Source of the DNA: Thunnus maccoyii
Taxonomy: Eukaryota > Chordata > Actinopteri > Scombriformes > Scombridae
Assembly (NCBI RefSeq): GCF_910596095.1
Contig: NC_056535.1
Span: 19,670,505-19,734,504 of the forward strand
Length of the DNA: 64,000 nucleotides
Direction: 5' to 3'
A program made the translations under genes and the position numbers. Numbering within the stretch: position 1 is the stretch's first letter; each line of letters starts with the position of its first letter. Below are positions 49,601 to 60,718 of this stretch, piece by piece. A model generated the notes under the pieces. The model had not been told where the DNA came from. It worked only from the letters and a program-made list of their open reading frames with translations, and did no database searches.

Positions 49601-52600
49601 GGGTCTGGGAGAGCTTTTGATTACAAACGCGAGGAGCTCCAAGTGCCAGAGAAATTCATCAAAGAATCTAAACCAATCACACCTTCAAAATTTAGTGAGT
49701 CTGGTTCTCAGGTAGGTGTATTTTTCATCACTAGTATTTGTACAAAAATGTTTGCATTTTGTGATATTTTCATGTTTCATAACTGGAATTTTAATCAAAA
49801 TTTCTGTGAAAGGATCAAGATTATAGGAATGCAGCAGTGGAGGACAAAGTTTCCAATACAATATCCATAATTGGTATTCCAAAGACTGCTACAATGGAAC
49901 AGGTAATAATCAAACAGAAAAGCAACTCTGTGTTAGTTATTATGGTTACCAGACCTTGATTTTTGTGTTGTTGGTAGTGGGCATAGACAGCCATGGCTTA
50001 ACTTTTAACAGACTCATTTATTTTGATATGTTCTTTTGCAGATTCTTGGTGCCTTTGCAGTCCGTGATGGTGTGCCAATGCAGGGGATGAAAATCAAAAA
50101 CGTTGTGCCAGGTAAGAATTAAGTTTCTTTGTGGAACTGTTTGGGGCAGTCGATCGCTAACATGTCCCTCGACATTTCGCTCTTACGACATTTCGAACCT
50201 TCGCATTCTTTCTTTTAATGCTCCTTCGTTGCTTTTGTTGTTCTTGCCCTGTGTGAACCCGCTCAGTAAAAAAGAGTGGGGGGGTTCTCTTATGCCATCC
50301 TTTTTCATGTCAGAGGATGAAGGGTTATTGGCAGCAGTTTGAGGATTTACCAAGGATTTAATATTGGCAGCTTTGGAGAGTCATATCTGATGTCGGTCAC
50401 AAAAGATCAGTGATATGTGGCTCACTGAATGTGTCCTTCAGAGACAATTTATCCAAGTTCTCTGATTGAGAAAAAAAGAATGTCAACAAACTGAAATGGA
50501 GGCCGCCTTGTTAGTGCTTTGTCCAACCTACTGATCTAAACATCTGCTTTAGAGTGAAAGTTTTCCATAGTGGATCGCCGTAGACATTGTTTTACATCAT
50601 GCCAAGCCTTTTAATGAAGATTATGTTTCGAAGGCCATTCGTTTTGCATAAATATATCAAAATGACGTCACAGAAAAAGTTGTGAGGTGCCTTTTTGCAT
50701 TTGATATAAACATGAATATTACATTTTTCTGTTTTCACGGTGAAAACCATGCAGTCGTTCACTGTCACTGGTCTGGAATATCTCTCTGTTAAGGCTTGGT
50801 TTTATCAAAGCCTTTCATGGCAAAGTCTGATATGACTTCAGTCATCAGAAGACAAATCAAAAATCAAACAAAAATTGTTTTCCTGAAAAGGTATGTATGT
50901 CAGTAAAGGTGTAAAACTTCGCTCGCAGAAAAATGCTCATTGATCTCGATGTATTCACGAACTGTCTTTTATGTTTTAATGGGTGTCGTTACTGGAATTG
51001 ACTAACAAAAACCCATCTGTATTTCAAATGCTGTCCCCAGGTTACAGCTACGATACCGCCTATGTGGAGTTTTTAAACCTCGAGGATGCAGTCCACTTCA
51101 TGGAGTCCAACAAGGTGGCCTATCCTCGTCACTCTACGAAGGCCGCCTCTCCCATCAGGATTACGAGGGGTTGAGAGGGCATTTAGTAGATGGGGGAGGA
51201 AGAGAACCTGGGAGGGGGTTTCTGCAATTTCAGTGAACTTGCTTTGGTTAAGGAAATGGAGATATCAGTTGTTGGCATTTATTGATGCTAACATTTTAAA
51301 CCCTGACAGTTGGCCCTTATTTTATATAAAAATTAATTCTAAATAGTAATCAGCAACGAGATGATAGCATTACAGGTAACTTGTTTAGCCCTTTTACAGA
51401 AAACATTTACCTTAAATTTTGTGTATATGCATAGGTAGACATAGGTTACCCTTTCTTTGTTTTCTAGCCCTAAATGTTTTAGAAATTTTCACATTTTAAC
51501 CCCAAACTGCCTAACCCTGGATTTACCAGAAAATACAAAAGTTTGGAGAGAGAAAATATCTTTAGTCTTTAGATGGGATAGTCTTAACAGTTAAGAAGTT
51601 TTATCATTTTAGGATGACTTAACGACAATGTTGACAATGAAGCTTCTGTACTGAGCCAATGTTTTGTTCGTGTGTGATTAGGTTTTGTAAAGGAAGAGGA
51701 TCAAAAGGAATTGTTACCGCTAGCAGCTAGCAGCACTCTTTATGTCTTTGCATTTAAAGAAGCCTTTGAGTAGCCTGCAAAGTTTCTCTTATCATGGAAG
51801 CAATTGGAAATTTGAACACTTTCCTAACCAATGCCAATTAGTGGGCATTCAGACTGAGAACAACCCTGCATTAAAACAGAATGAGGCTGGTCGGTGGGGG
51901 CATGTTTTTTCAGGTACCAGCGAGACACAAAATTGGGTTCCAGAAAGTCTAATTTGAATAACAGGTCCATAAATTTGAAGGCTTATCAGATGACATAACA
52001 CAGCAGTGTATGATACACTGACAAAGCATTTTATAACTCTTGAAGGTTAACATGGCCATAAGCTGCCACGACCATTATGTAAGAGATAGTGCCTTGCTGA
52101 ATGACAGTATTGCAATCCGGTGAAAGTTGAGGCCAGATTTAACTTTTTTGCCTAATAACCCTGTGTGTTTGTGCCAGAGCACTCTGTGTTTGCAGCCTTG
52201 CGGACTAGCCTCATTCAAATCAATGAGGGTGCTGCATTTTTTCACACAGGGCTAAACTTGGTCTGAACGCATCCTTATTACTGAGAACTCTGCGGTTACG
52301 GTTTAACTGGTAACATACAGTACATGTTTTTGCTTGCCTACTTCAGAGGAGAAAGTTGCCACATTTGAGATTAGCTTGGAAAAAAATCTGTTCTAATCTT
52401 AGGACAGGTAAAGCATTGCAGTGATCACACCTTTTTAGTGTAATTTTGCTCAGTCATGTATAGGTGTACATTGCTTTGAGGGTTTTTAGCTACACTAGCT
52501 GTGTGACTACGGTTGACAAGGTCAGTTGGTCTACCACTTTGGTCCAGACTGAAGTATCTCAACAAGTATTGGATGGATTTTTGGATGGACTTTTGCACAG

Positions 52601-55600
52601 ACATTCATGGTCTCCAGAGGATGAATCCAATGACTCCGGGAATTCCCTGAGTTGTCATCTAGTGTGACCAGCAGGTCAAAATATTCACTTATTCGGTGAA
52701 ATATCTATCCATCTCTACATCTATCACATGGATTGGCACAAAATTTGGTTCAGGTGTTCATGATTCCCAGTGGATGTATCCAAATAACTTTGGTTCTTTT
52801 TGTACCTCTTGGTGATACTTTTTCTGTAGCAACAAGCAGGTTGACAATTATGGTTCCAAGTGAAATTTTTCGACAACGGTTGGATGGATTACCATGCAAT
52901 TTGACATTTGTGGTCTTTGTGAACTTTGATTCCCTGACTTTTTATCTAAAGGTAATTTTTATTTGTCAAATACTTTGGTTTATCTATTTTATAGTTTATT
53001 TTTCTTTACGATGAGCATTACAGCCTTACAGAGCTGCTGGCGTGGCTCTTAGGATGTTTTCACACCTATAGTTTGTTGACTCTGGTCCGAATCAGTGGAT
53101 GAGTTGCTAGTTTGTTGCATTTTCCCTTTGGTTCGGTTTGGTTTCAAAATTTTAAACGAACCAAAATGTATCAACAAAAGCCATGTGGGAGTTGTCACTC
53201 CATTCATTGGTCAGAAATCTTGTGGGGTTGGCGGGCAGAGAAAGGAGTTTGTTTTTCAGAAACAGCAGATAGGTTACTACAACATTTATAAAGGACTTGA
53301 TTTTCCTTCTCACCTCTGTAAAACAGAAAATAAATGTAATGTATGAACCATAGCGCTCAGAGATATGAAGGTGTACTTGTTCCACACAGGAGGGTGGATT
53401 AGGCTAGTAAAATGGTCTCTGAATGTATTTTCTATCAGCAATAGAGTGTACTGTTGTTATTATTTAAATAAACAGCATCTCTCTCTCTCCTTGCCTCTTT
53501 GCTGCTGAAAGACGCACAGCAGCGGCTACTTCTCAACTGTTCTTATTCTTATTAATAAGAATAATGATAAGTAAAAGCTAAATCAAGTGCTTTATAAATG
53601 GTGTATCTGCTATTTCTGACCACAAACTATTTATGTTTTTCTTTTTTTTCCACGTTGGTGCCCCCCAGCACGGCAAATTGACTGTTGCCCCATGGCACTC
53701 TCTCGATATATGGATAATCTGGCCAAGTCTTTGGGCCATATACTAAGTCAAAATATGCAAGCAGAATGGCACATTTGAACGCACCTCAAGGCAACATCAA
53801 GAGAACAATGTGAAGACGTGCTGCCTTCAGTTGGCTGAAGAGGAGGAGGGTGCATAATGCACAGCGCAGCTGGCTACAGGAGCTTGTTAAATCCAACAAA
53901 TGCTCAGTGCTTCCTGCGGTTGGGTGGGATGTATGTCGGATCATGTTCATACCACAACCGAACTGTACCAGAGTTCATTTGTAACGGGATTGAGACCACC
54001 TCTTCAACAAGGTCTCGGCCTGGTTGTTTTGGTCCACACCAGATTGCGATTGCTGTGTTCACACCTGCCCAAATAAACCGCACCAAGAGGGAAAATGAAC
54101 CAGAGTTCGATTGAACCGAACTAAACAAGGCAGGTGTGAAAGCACCCTTAGTCTTGTCCTAAGGTTTCAGTGACACTGTGGCACAATTCTTTCACTAATT
54201 CAAGGCATTTCCAATAATTTGACATCTTAGGAAGAGTTCATGTCCTCTTGTTGGTATTCTCTTGAACTTGTCGCCACTGGGATTTCAACTTTCTTTTGAT
54301 TACTTTGGGCAAATTTCTGAATCAAGTTCTCATCTTGACATGGTCAGTGCAATCTTCAGCACTGGCCAGGATTGTTGTGCTTTTATCATGTCTCTAAAAC
54401 TATGGAGAAGCACCTTATTTTGTGGTAGATGGGGATCAGTTGAATTATTGCTGAAATGTGTAGGAGTTTGTTCGGCTCTGTTATTGCAACAACTTTATAT
54501 TTCACTTTTGGCCTATATTCTGCAGCATGAAGTAGCTCAGTTTAAAAACTAGATGATGCAGATGGTTGCGCAGTCAATAACTGAAATGACATCAAAGATC
54601 CAAATAAAAGCTACCATGAAAGATAAGGATGGATTTAGCTTTGTGCTTCAGGGTGTGGTTTTATGAATGTCGTCAATGCTTAAAACAGTTATGTGCAAAT
54701 GGGATAGACTCTGAAATGAACCAGTGTTAATCCATTTTTGACCTGCCAAACCTACATCAAAAAAGATGGATGTTATGGATGGGCAGTACTACAAGTTTAC
54801 AGAGCACTTTTACATGTGTTGTGAGCCTCCCTTTGAAACAACTTATCTCTCTCTTTTACAAGTGCAGTCTAGTGAAAATATGGTATTTATGATGGCATAG
54901 TTTGGTTTGTACACCTTAGCTGCTGAGAATGTGGCTCTTATTTGGCTCTACAAAGTCCTGTTGATTTCTTTTGGATATTATTCTATGACGTGAGTCTTCC
55001 TTTAACAAGAGTCAGATGTATATGGAGTAGAGCTGAAATCATAGACAGAATATTAACCAGCAACTATTTTGATAATCAATTTTACAACTCTTGTTTCAGT
55101 CCATTTTCAAGCAAATATGGGAAACTTGTCATAGTTCCAGCTTTTCGGTTATGAGGATTTTCTGCTTTTCTGTGACTTGTGTGATAGAAAACTGCATACT
55201 TTTGGGGTTTGAACTGATGGACGGACAAAACAACCAATTTGTGGATGCCACTTTGGGCTTAAGAAAATTGTTTTAGGTTTTATTCACTATTTTCTGGCAT
55301 TTTTTTAATCAGATGATTTCTCTTAATTGATAGAATAATTGGCAGATTAATTGAGAATGAAAATAACTGGTAGTTGTAGTCCTAATTTGTAGTTCCCTTG
55401 AAACTATGTAGCATAGAATGGGGGCAAATGGCCTGCATTAAGTATGATCCTGGATCTGGGATTTGCACACCACCATAAGTATTTGCCCATTTTATCTTCA
55501 GCAGTGAAGAGGAGGGCTAAACCTGCCAGAGTGCATGCTGGGTGTCATTGGTATTATTTTAGATATCGGTCACCTGTGTAGTATAATGCTGACTGATCTT

Positions 55601-58600
55601 TTCTGTTCTCATTTCAGGGATCCCTAAAGGTTGGCACTAGAACAGTTTCCATGAAGTACTTCCAGCCAGATGAGCGTGAAAGAGGCGTTCATGTGAGTGT
55701 AATTAAAGGAAAATATAATTTATCATTTCTTAGTGATTTACCATAAATTCCCAAATAATGAATTTGAATTCCACAGTAATCCCTCAGTACATCAACATAA
55801 CCATACCATAATCCCCATTGGTTCAGAGTTGTTTCTCTCTTAAACAAAAATACTGGTATTTGTTGATTCATGAATTCTTCGCAATTCTTTCTTTCTGGAC
55901 AAACATACAGCACAAACAACAAAAGTATTGACGCACTAGGTTTGCGTAAACATCAAACAGCAGCAAAAAAAAATAGTTAATAAAATATACTGTAGTAGTT
56001 AATAAAATATACTGTACCAGAAACAAAGGCTTGTCTCTAATAATAGCCTGTCCTAGATAATTGCCACTAGCTGGGCCCAGCCAGTACTTGAGAATTAATG
56101 GTATCCATTCACCATATAGATAGATAGATAGATAGATAGAAAGAACACCATATTGTTAACCCCACGATAGTTTAAAAGTGATTAAATGTCCCTTTCTTCC
56201 TGTCTTTGTGAATTAGGAATCAGATCACAAACTACCTCAACTCCAGGAGCCCCAGTTGCCCAGACCTGATCAACCTTTAGAAGAGTTGAAAACCAACCTG
56301 AATGGGTCCAAACCAAAAGGCCCCATGGAGCCATTGTCCCAAAGCCAGTGGCAGCGTAGCTCTGACCTGACTCCAGAGGCCTGGCAGCAGCAGGTGGACC
56401 AACAGCTCCAACAGCAAGAAAGAGAGCAGCAGGCAGAGTCTTGGGGCAACCGCAACCCTCCTCATCACAGTTCACACCAATCTGACTCCGTCTTCAAAGA
56501 CAGTAAAAGTATGTTGACTAATGCTGCTGGTTCATTTAACTTTGTAGCAATAAACCTTAGATATCCATTGACATATTTGTTCATTCATGTGCTATTTTTA
56601 CAAATAATTGACTGTGTTCTTTCCTTGTGTCCCTGTACAGCCATGATAATAAAAAATGTGAAGCCGACCACCACAGTAGAGACTATCCTGAAAGCCTTGG
56701 ATCCTTTTGCATATCTGGATGAAAGAAATGTCCGTCTCGTCAAAGCTAAGCCACCTGGAGCAAAGTGCTTCTGCTTTGTTGACATGGACTCCCATGAGGT
56801 GCCTGAAATATTAATGATCCTAGTTTGCGGTTGATTATACTTTCATATTCTATTCGGGTTTGTTAGTATATTCTTTGTCTGGTGTTTCCTTGTTATTTTC
56901 CAGCCCTTATTATTGTGTCTTCTTTTTTAGCAAGTGACACGTCTAGTTGAGCTCCTCACTAAACCCAGACCCCTATATATTGATGGAGTCAGAGTTTATG
57001 CTGAGGTTGCAAAACCCCTAAAGAACCAAAAGTAAGTCATGTTGCAAGGACTTTCTTATCAGCCATGTCTAGTAGAGAATTCCCATCTCCTGATGATCTT
57101 CTGTCTTTTTCAGTTTCAGAAGAGATTTTGATAAACCAAACACTTCTATCCTTGGGTATCCACCAGAGGCCAGCATGATGGGGGTAAGTTGTGGTCTTCT
57201 TGTACTGCTTCATAAAACTGTTTTAAAAAAAATAAGTGGATCATCAGAGCTCTCAAATGACCTGTACTTTTTGTCCCTGGAATTTCAGCAGCAGCAGTAC
57301 TCACAACCACCACCATTCTTGCAAGGACTGCCGCCACCCAATGGTGCTCCTCCTGTAATGCCAGGTGGGACTTCCTCCTCACACACACATCCTAGTATCT
57401 TCGTCCGCATGCACTATTCATTATTACAAAACTTGAACATAAAATGGTCTTAAGTAGTCTCTCATTTTTGTGACCAGGTAATTTGATGACTGGAAGCACT
57501 AATCCAACTCTGTCATCAGACCCCAGCATTAGCCAGGTAGGTTGCAAAGCAAAAAGCAAACATGTGGCTATCTTGTCTCAAAGCTGGACAGATAACTGTA
57601 CATTTCCTATAACGCCTCATAGGGAGTTGGCTACAGTGAGACTCCAACTTTGGATCCGTCATACCAGGCCGTTGGACTTCATGTGCCCACAGACTCAGCT
57701 GGGATGTCAGCCGTTGCAGACGGATCACAGACCTACATGTTAGGTAAGAAACAGACTGATCATTCAAATCCAGTAAAGTGTTTGGTCATCCTCTGTCAGT
57801 ATTGGTGTGACATTGTAGCAAATGAATCCAGTGTAGCTCTGTATTGTATATTAGCAGTAGTAAAAGGTGTGACAAACACCTGCAGGTTTTCTGCACTTCA
57901 TTTAACTTAAATTTAATATTTTAGCTAAGTAAGATTCAGAGAAAATGTCTTAAATGTATAAATAAGGATTAATAGGTGCTTTTAAAGTTGGAAGACTTTT
58001 TCAAGTTAAGAGTACAGACAGTCTGTGGGAGTTTGTCATCTTTAGTTCAGTTTTTTACTACCTATTTTCGAACATCAGCTATATTTGTAAATGGTCACAT
58101 AACTATCTCAGAATATTAGTGTTTCTCAAATGGTCCAGACTAAGAGTGTACCCTAGTTTTCATGACCTACTTTAAAAGATCAGTGCTCTTAATATCTCCT
58201 ATTTATTTGTTGTCATATCTATTTGCCATAATACCTAAAGGCTCTGAGACTCCAGACGTGTCCAACTACCTGTACGATGCCACGTCAGGCTTCTACTACG
58301 ATCCTGAGACGACGCTTTACTACGACCCTAGCTCTAGAGTGAGTATACAGGACACCACAGTGATCTAATGCTTTCTCTAGCCTATAATTAGACAAAAGAG
58401 AAGCTATGGAGAAACATTGTTGTAATATTATTCATCAAGAGTTATTTATATGCTGTAGTCAGTAACCTACCAGAGAATAATTAATACTGTACTACCAGTT
58501 CTGATCTGCCAAAAGTAATCTATCACCCAATAAAATATATTCATGGACCAACATTAAACCTTATTGTCTGACGAATATGAAGTATGATTGATCTTGCAAT

Positions 58601-60718
58601 TTGCAAACTGTCTTGTAAAATGTGAGATTATATTATAAATGTTTTTCCTCAAGGTTGTGTGTAACAGTTGTGACTTTGTGGTTTAATCCACAATCAAAAC
58701 ATACACTCAGTAACTCCCCAATATTATTTTGGTAACAAGGGTACGGGGATTTTGTGTGCCTAATTAAAGTAGTCACTATGTACATTGATAATAGAGGTGT
58801 TATACATATGATTTGTAGTTACAGTTAAAGCTCACTCACGTACTTCAGGACATTAGGTGCTAATAAAATGTGATCCTCAGCTGGTTGCCAAAACATATGG
58901 GTTCCAAATGGGTGACTTTAGTTGGCATTAAGATTATTTCTTTTATTTTTCCTATCATTTTTGTGTATAGTACTTCTACAATGCTCAGAACCAAGAGTAC
59001 TTGTACTGGGATGCAGTGTCAAAGACCTACATCCCAGTGCCAGGAGGGAACTCTGCAGAGGCCCAACCTATGTCGATGACCGCCGAAGACCAAGCCATTC
59101 TTTCTAACCCAGCAGCAGATGCTCCACTGGAAATGAAGAAACCATCACTGCCTCCACACACCACAGCAGCTTCTGCTCCTGCTGGCTCTGTTTCAGAGTC
59201 TGTTGCAAGTGCTACAGGGACTGCTGAGAAGAAAGAAGACGACGAGACCGCTAAAAAGGACAAAGACAACAAGGAGGAGAAGCCAAGAAGTCTTGCTGCT
59301 GTCAAGGTAGGGCTTCATTCACAGTACCAGTGCACATATTTGAAATGCATATGTGTAAAGGGAAGGTAGTAAATACATTTGTTGCTGTATGCAGATCATG
59401 AAAGATATGGAGCGCTGGGCAAAGATCCAGAATCGTCAAAAGGAAAGCATCCGCTCCCCCTCACCATTGCTGAAGACTGGAATGGATGATGACAGGAGGC
59501 AATCTAAATCAGCTGACGCTGGTTTCGCTATTTTTGAGAGGAAGGTTAGGAATCCACTTCCAACAACCATACATCTATTTTTTTCTGAACATGAATGTAG
59601 ATATAATAACAGATCTGCAGTCTTGTAAACATTTTTGGTCCTATCCTTTGTCTACGTCCTCAGATCTCAGGTGGAGACGATTTGTTTAAAAAGCCCCTTG
59701 CCCCCCCTAAAAAAGATGAAAAGTCAAAGGTAAGAGCTCTAATGTTCAGTCTACTTTGCACGCCTCATAAATCTAACTGCATGGCATCTTTAACATTTGT
59801 CTGGTTTAAATCCCAGCGTCCAATGGGCTCCCTTGGTCTGCTGGCATCAGACTATGCAGCTGGAAGTGACGAAGAGGTGGAAGAGGACAAGGAGGAGGCA
59901 GCGAAGAGCAGTCAGGGCAGCCAGTCGGATGACAAGGAAGACAAGCTGACAGATTGGAAGAAGATGGCCTGTCTGCTGTGTAGGAGACAGTTCCCCAACA
60001 AGGATGCTCTGATCCGCCACCAACAGCTTTCAGACCTGCATAAAGTACTGCCTGTTCATATTTGTATGAGCTATAGTTGATAGCGACCCTATAGATATAG
60101 CCTCTAATACTTGATGTATTATTGTCTCAACAGCAAAATATGGAGATTCACCTTAAGATCAAGAGGTCAAAGAAGGAGCTAGAGGCACTAGAGAATCAGG
60201 AAAAAGAAGTAAGTGAAATTAATGGGGTGGAAAAATATGCTGCCAAGTGTATCATGTTGTCTGTTGATTCCTAAAGTTGCCATGTGTCCTTCACAGCTGA
60301 ATGCCAGAGAAGTTTCCAGGTCACCAGAACAGAAAAGGAGAAAACACCATCACCAACAGCCGCAGCATCATAATACCTGGGCTGGAAGTTCCAGGTAGGT
60401 GCACTCAAACAGAATGTGTTATTGAGATGATAAAAAATGGAAAGCATTTAATGGGTTTAACAGTTTGTTCTCTATGCTCAGGGAAATGAATAAAGTCAGT
60501 GAGAGGCCTGGTTTAGGAGCAGAACCTGTCCCGGTAGGTGTGAAGCTCTACTTTGTTACCAAATTTCATGAGTTTTTTATTGTTAGTTTATTAAACCTTT
60601 CATTGCACTTTTTGTCTTTTAGAAGAGGAAAAAGAAAGAGCCCGTCGTTTGGGACCACGCCACCTACAAACAAGCAGTGCGCAAGGCCATGTTTGCACGG
60701 TTTAAAGAACTCGAGTGA
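46669..60718 (+). CDS. rbm6: RNA-binding protein 6, splicing regulator; 22 coding exons
   Basis: A nuclear protein of the RBM5/RBM6/RBM10 family that controls alternative exon use. CDS exons: 46669-46721, 48151-49711, 49813-49902, 50042-50111, 51041-51114, 55618-55692, 56217-56508, 56641-56798, 56931-57031, 57114-57183, 57289-57364, 57478-57536, 57623-57743, 58241-58338, 58971-59306, 59395-59544, 59664-59729, 59817-60044, 60134-60208, 60297-60394, 60482-60533, 60623-60718. All phases close, giving 1,332 aa. Order: disordered Arg/Asp/Met/Pro region, RRM1, RRM2, OCRE, C2H2 finger, C-terminal [17 protein letters not shown]6 is favoured over RBM5/RBM10 by the long repeat-rich N terminus in one big exon and the MW start. 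Human RBM6 is 1,123 aa. Confidence 0.93.
46832..46905. repeat. Fragment of a GGGGTGGGCAA...TATTGTGATAT repeat
   Basis: The opening TTAGGGGTGGGCAAAATCTG and the TATATTGTGATATATG end resemble the terminal region of a common fish non-autonomous DNA transposon. Only one end is seen, within rbm6 intron 2. Confidence 0.35.
47105..47958. mobile_element. Non-autonomous DNA transposon with GGGCTGGGTA ends, in rbm6 intron 2
   Basis: The left end reads GGGCTGGGTATCG. The right end reads CGGTACCCAGCCC, its inverted copy. Sub-terminal words (GGTATCGATACC on the left, GTGCCAAGTATC on the right) are also roughly inverted. This end sequence is common in teleost hAT-like elements. The 850-bp interior is GC-rich and carries a 103-codon frame (47316-47627) with no transposase signature. 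Flanking 8-bp duplications were not convincing, so the superfamily is tentative. Confidence 0.65.
48151..49711 (+). CDS. rbm6: rbm6 coding exon 2: long disordered N-terminal region (1,561 nt)
   Basis: Encodes residues 18-538, a single large exon rich in Arg, Asp, Met, Pro and Gly. It is built from short, irregular repeats of the type DMRGR, DMRDRD, YRGRE, FRNR and MDMRRMD, the counterpart of the DFRGRD repeats of mammalian RBM6. No folded domain is expected; such regions usually drive self-association and condensate behaviour. Acidic-basic mixed text with two DYRD words leads into RRM1. It starts at a TACATTCCAG acceptor in phase 2 and ends at CAG|GTAGGT in phase 0. Confidence 0.92.
49813..55692 (+). 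CDS. rbm6: rbm6 coding exons 3-6: RRM1
   Basis: Exons 49813-49902, 50042-50111, 51041-51114 and 55618-55692 encode about residues 539-641. They contain [20 protein letters not shown] (beta-1 and helix 1), [20 protein letters not shown] (RNP-1-like strand and helix 2) and [12 protein letters not shown] (last strand). The RNP motifs are non-canonical, as in mammalian RBM6 RRM1. The donor after 51114 (AAG|GTGGCC) is weak, and the following intron is 4.5 kb and full of repeats. Confidence 0.85.
52535..52945. repeat. Diverged tandem repeat, three units of about 150-160 bp
   Basis: Similar units begin near 52,547 (AGTATCTCAACAAGTATTGG), 52,698 (AAATATCTATCC) and 52,860 (GTGAAATTTTTCGACAACGG). Each goes on to a GGATTGGCACAAAATTTGG-like part and a CATTCATGGTCTCCAGAGGA-like part. 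The pattern matches a well-known tandem-structured dispersed repeat of spiny-rayed fish. It lies in rbm6 intron 6. Confidence 0.6.
53049..54150. mobile_element. Non-autonomous PIF/Harbinger-like element with TTA duplications
   Basis: The left end GGATGTTTTCACACCT (from 53052) and right end AGGTGTGAAAGCACCC (to 54147) are imperfect inverted copies, flanked on both sides by TTA (53049-53051 and 54148-54150). A 3-bp TTA/TWA duplication is the signature of PIF/Harbinger insertion. The interior has inverted, GGTTCGGTTTGG-type subterminal text and no transposase. It sits in the same rbm6 intron as the tandem repeat above. Confidence 0.72.
55973..56018. repeat. Direct duplication of a 24-bp AT-rich unit
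   Basis: AGTTAATAAAATATACTGTA occurs twice in a row (spacer GTAGTT) in the rbm6 intron before the 56217 exon. A local tandem copy. Confidence 0.6.
56115..56140. repeat. ATAG tetranucleotide microsatellite
   Basis: Six tandem GATA units in an rbm6 intron. Confidence 0.9.
56217..57183 (+). CDS. rbm6: rbm6 coding exons 7-10: linker and RRM2
   Basis: Exons 56217-56508, 56641-56798, 56931-57031 and 57114-57183. The first encodes a polar linker (residues about 642-738) rich in Gln ([16 protein letters not shown]). RRM2 follows at about 740-825: [39 protein letters not shown] and [14 protein letters not shown]. Mammalian RBM6 has a RanBP2-type zinc finger just before this linker; none is found here. 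Confidence 0.88.
57289..59306 (+). CDS. rbm6: rbm6 coding exons 11-15: Pro/Gln-rich linker and OCRE domain
   Basis: Exons 57289-57364, 57478-57536, 57623-57743, 58241-58338 and 58971-59306. The OCRE domain is at residues about 942-989: [39 protein letters not shown], then TYIPV, with the repeated aromatic YYDP strands. In RBM5 the OCRE domain binds SmB/B' proline-rich tails. After it comes a Ser/Ala-rich and Lys/Glu-rich low-complexity stretch. Confidence 0.92.
59395..60718 (+). CDS. rbm6: rbm6 coding exons 16-22: coiled region, C2H2 finger, degenerate G-patch, C terminus
   Basis: Exons 59395-59544, 59664-59729, 59817-60044, 60134-60208, 60297-60394, 60482-60533 and 60623-60718. The C2H2 finger uses C1202, C1205, H1218 and H1225 ([20 protein letters not shown]). 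A basic/acidic helical stretch follows ([16 protein letters not shown]). The G-patch, expected after it, is represented only by RPGLGAEP (1292-1299). The protein ends [22 protein letters not shown], the signature of RBM5/6/10. TGA is at 60716-60718. Confidence 0.9.

Noticed and set aside
46669-60718. rbm5 or rbm10 instead of rbm6
   Set aside because: The long, repeat-rich first region in a single exon and the MW start fit RBM6. RBM5 and RBM10 have a full G-patch and a RanBP2 finger, which are not seen here.
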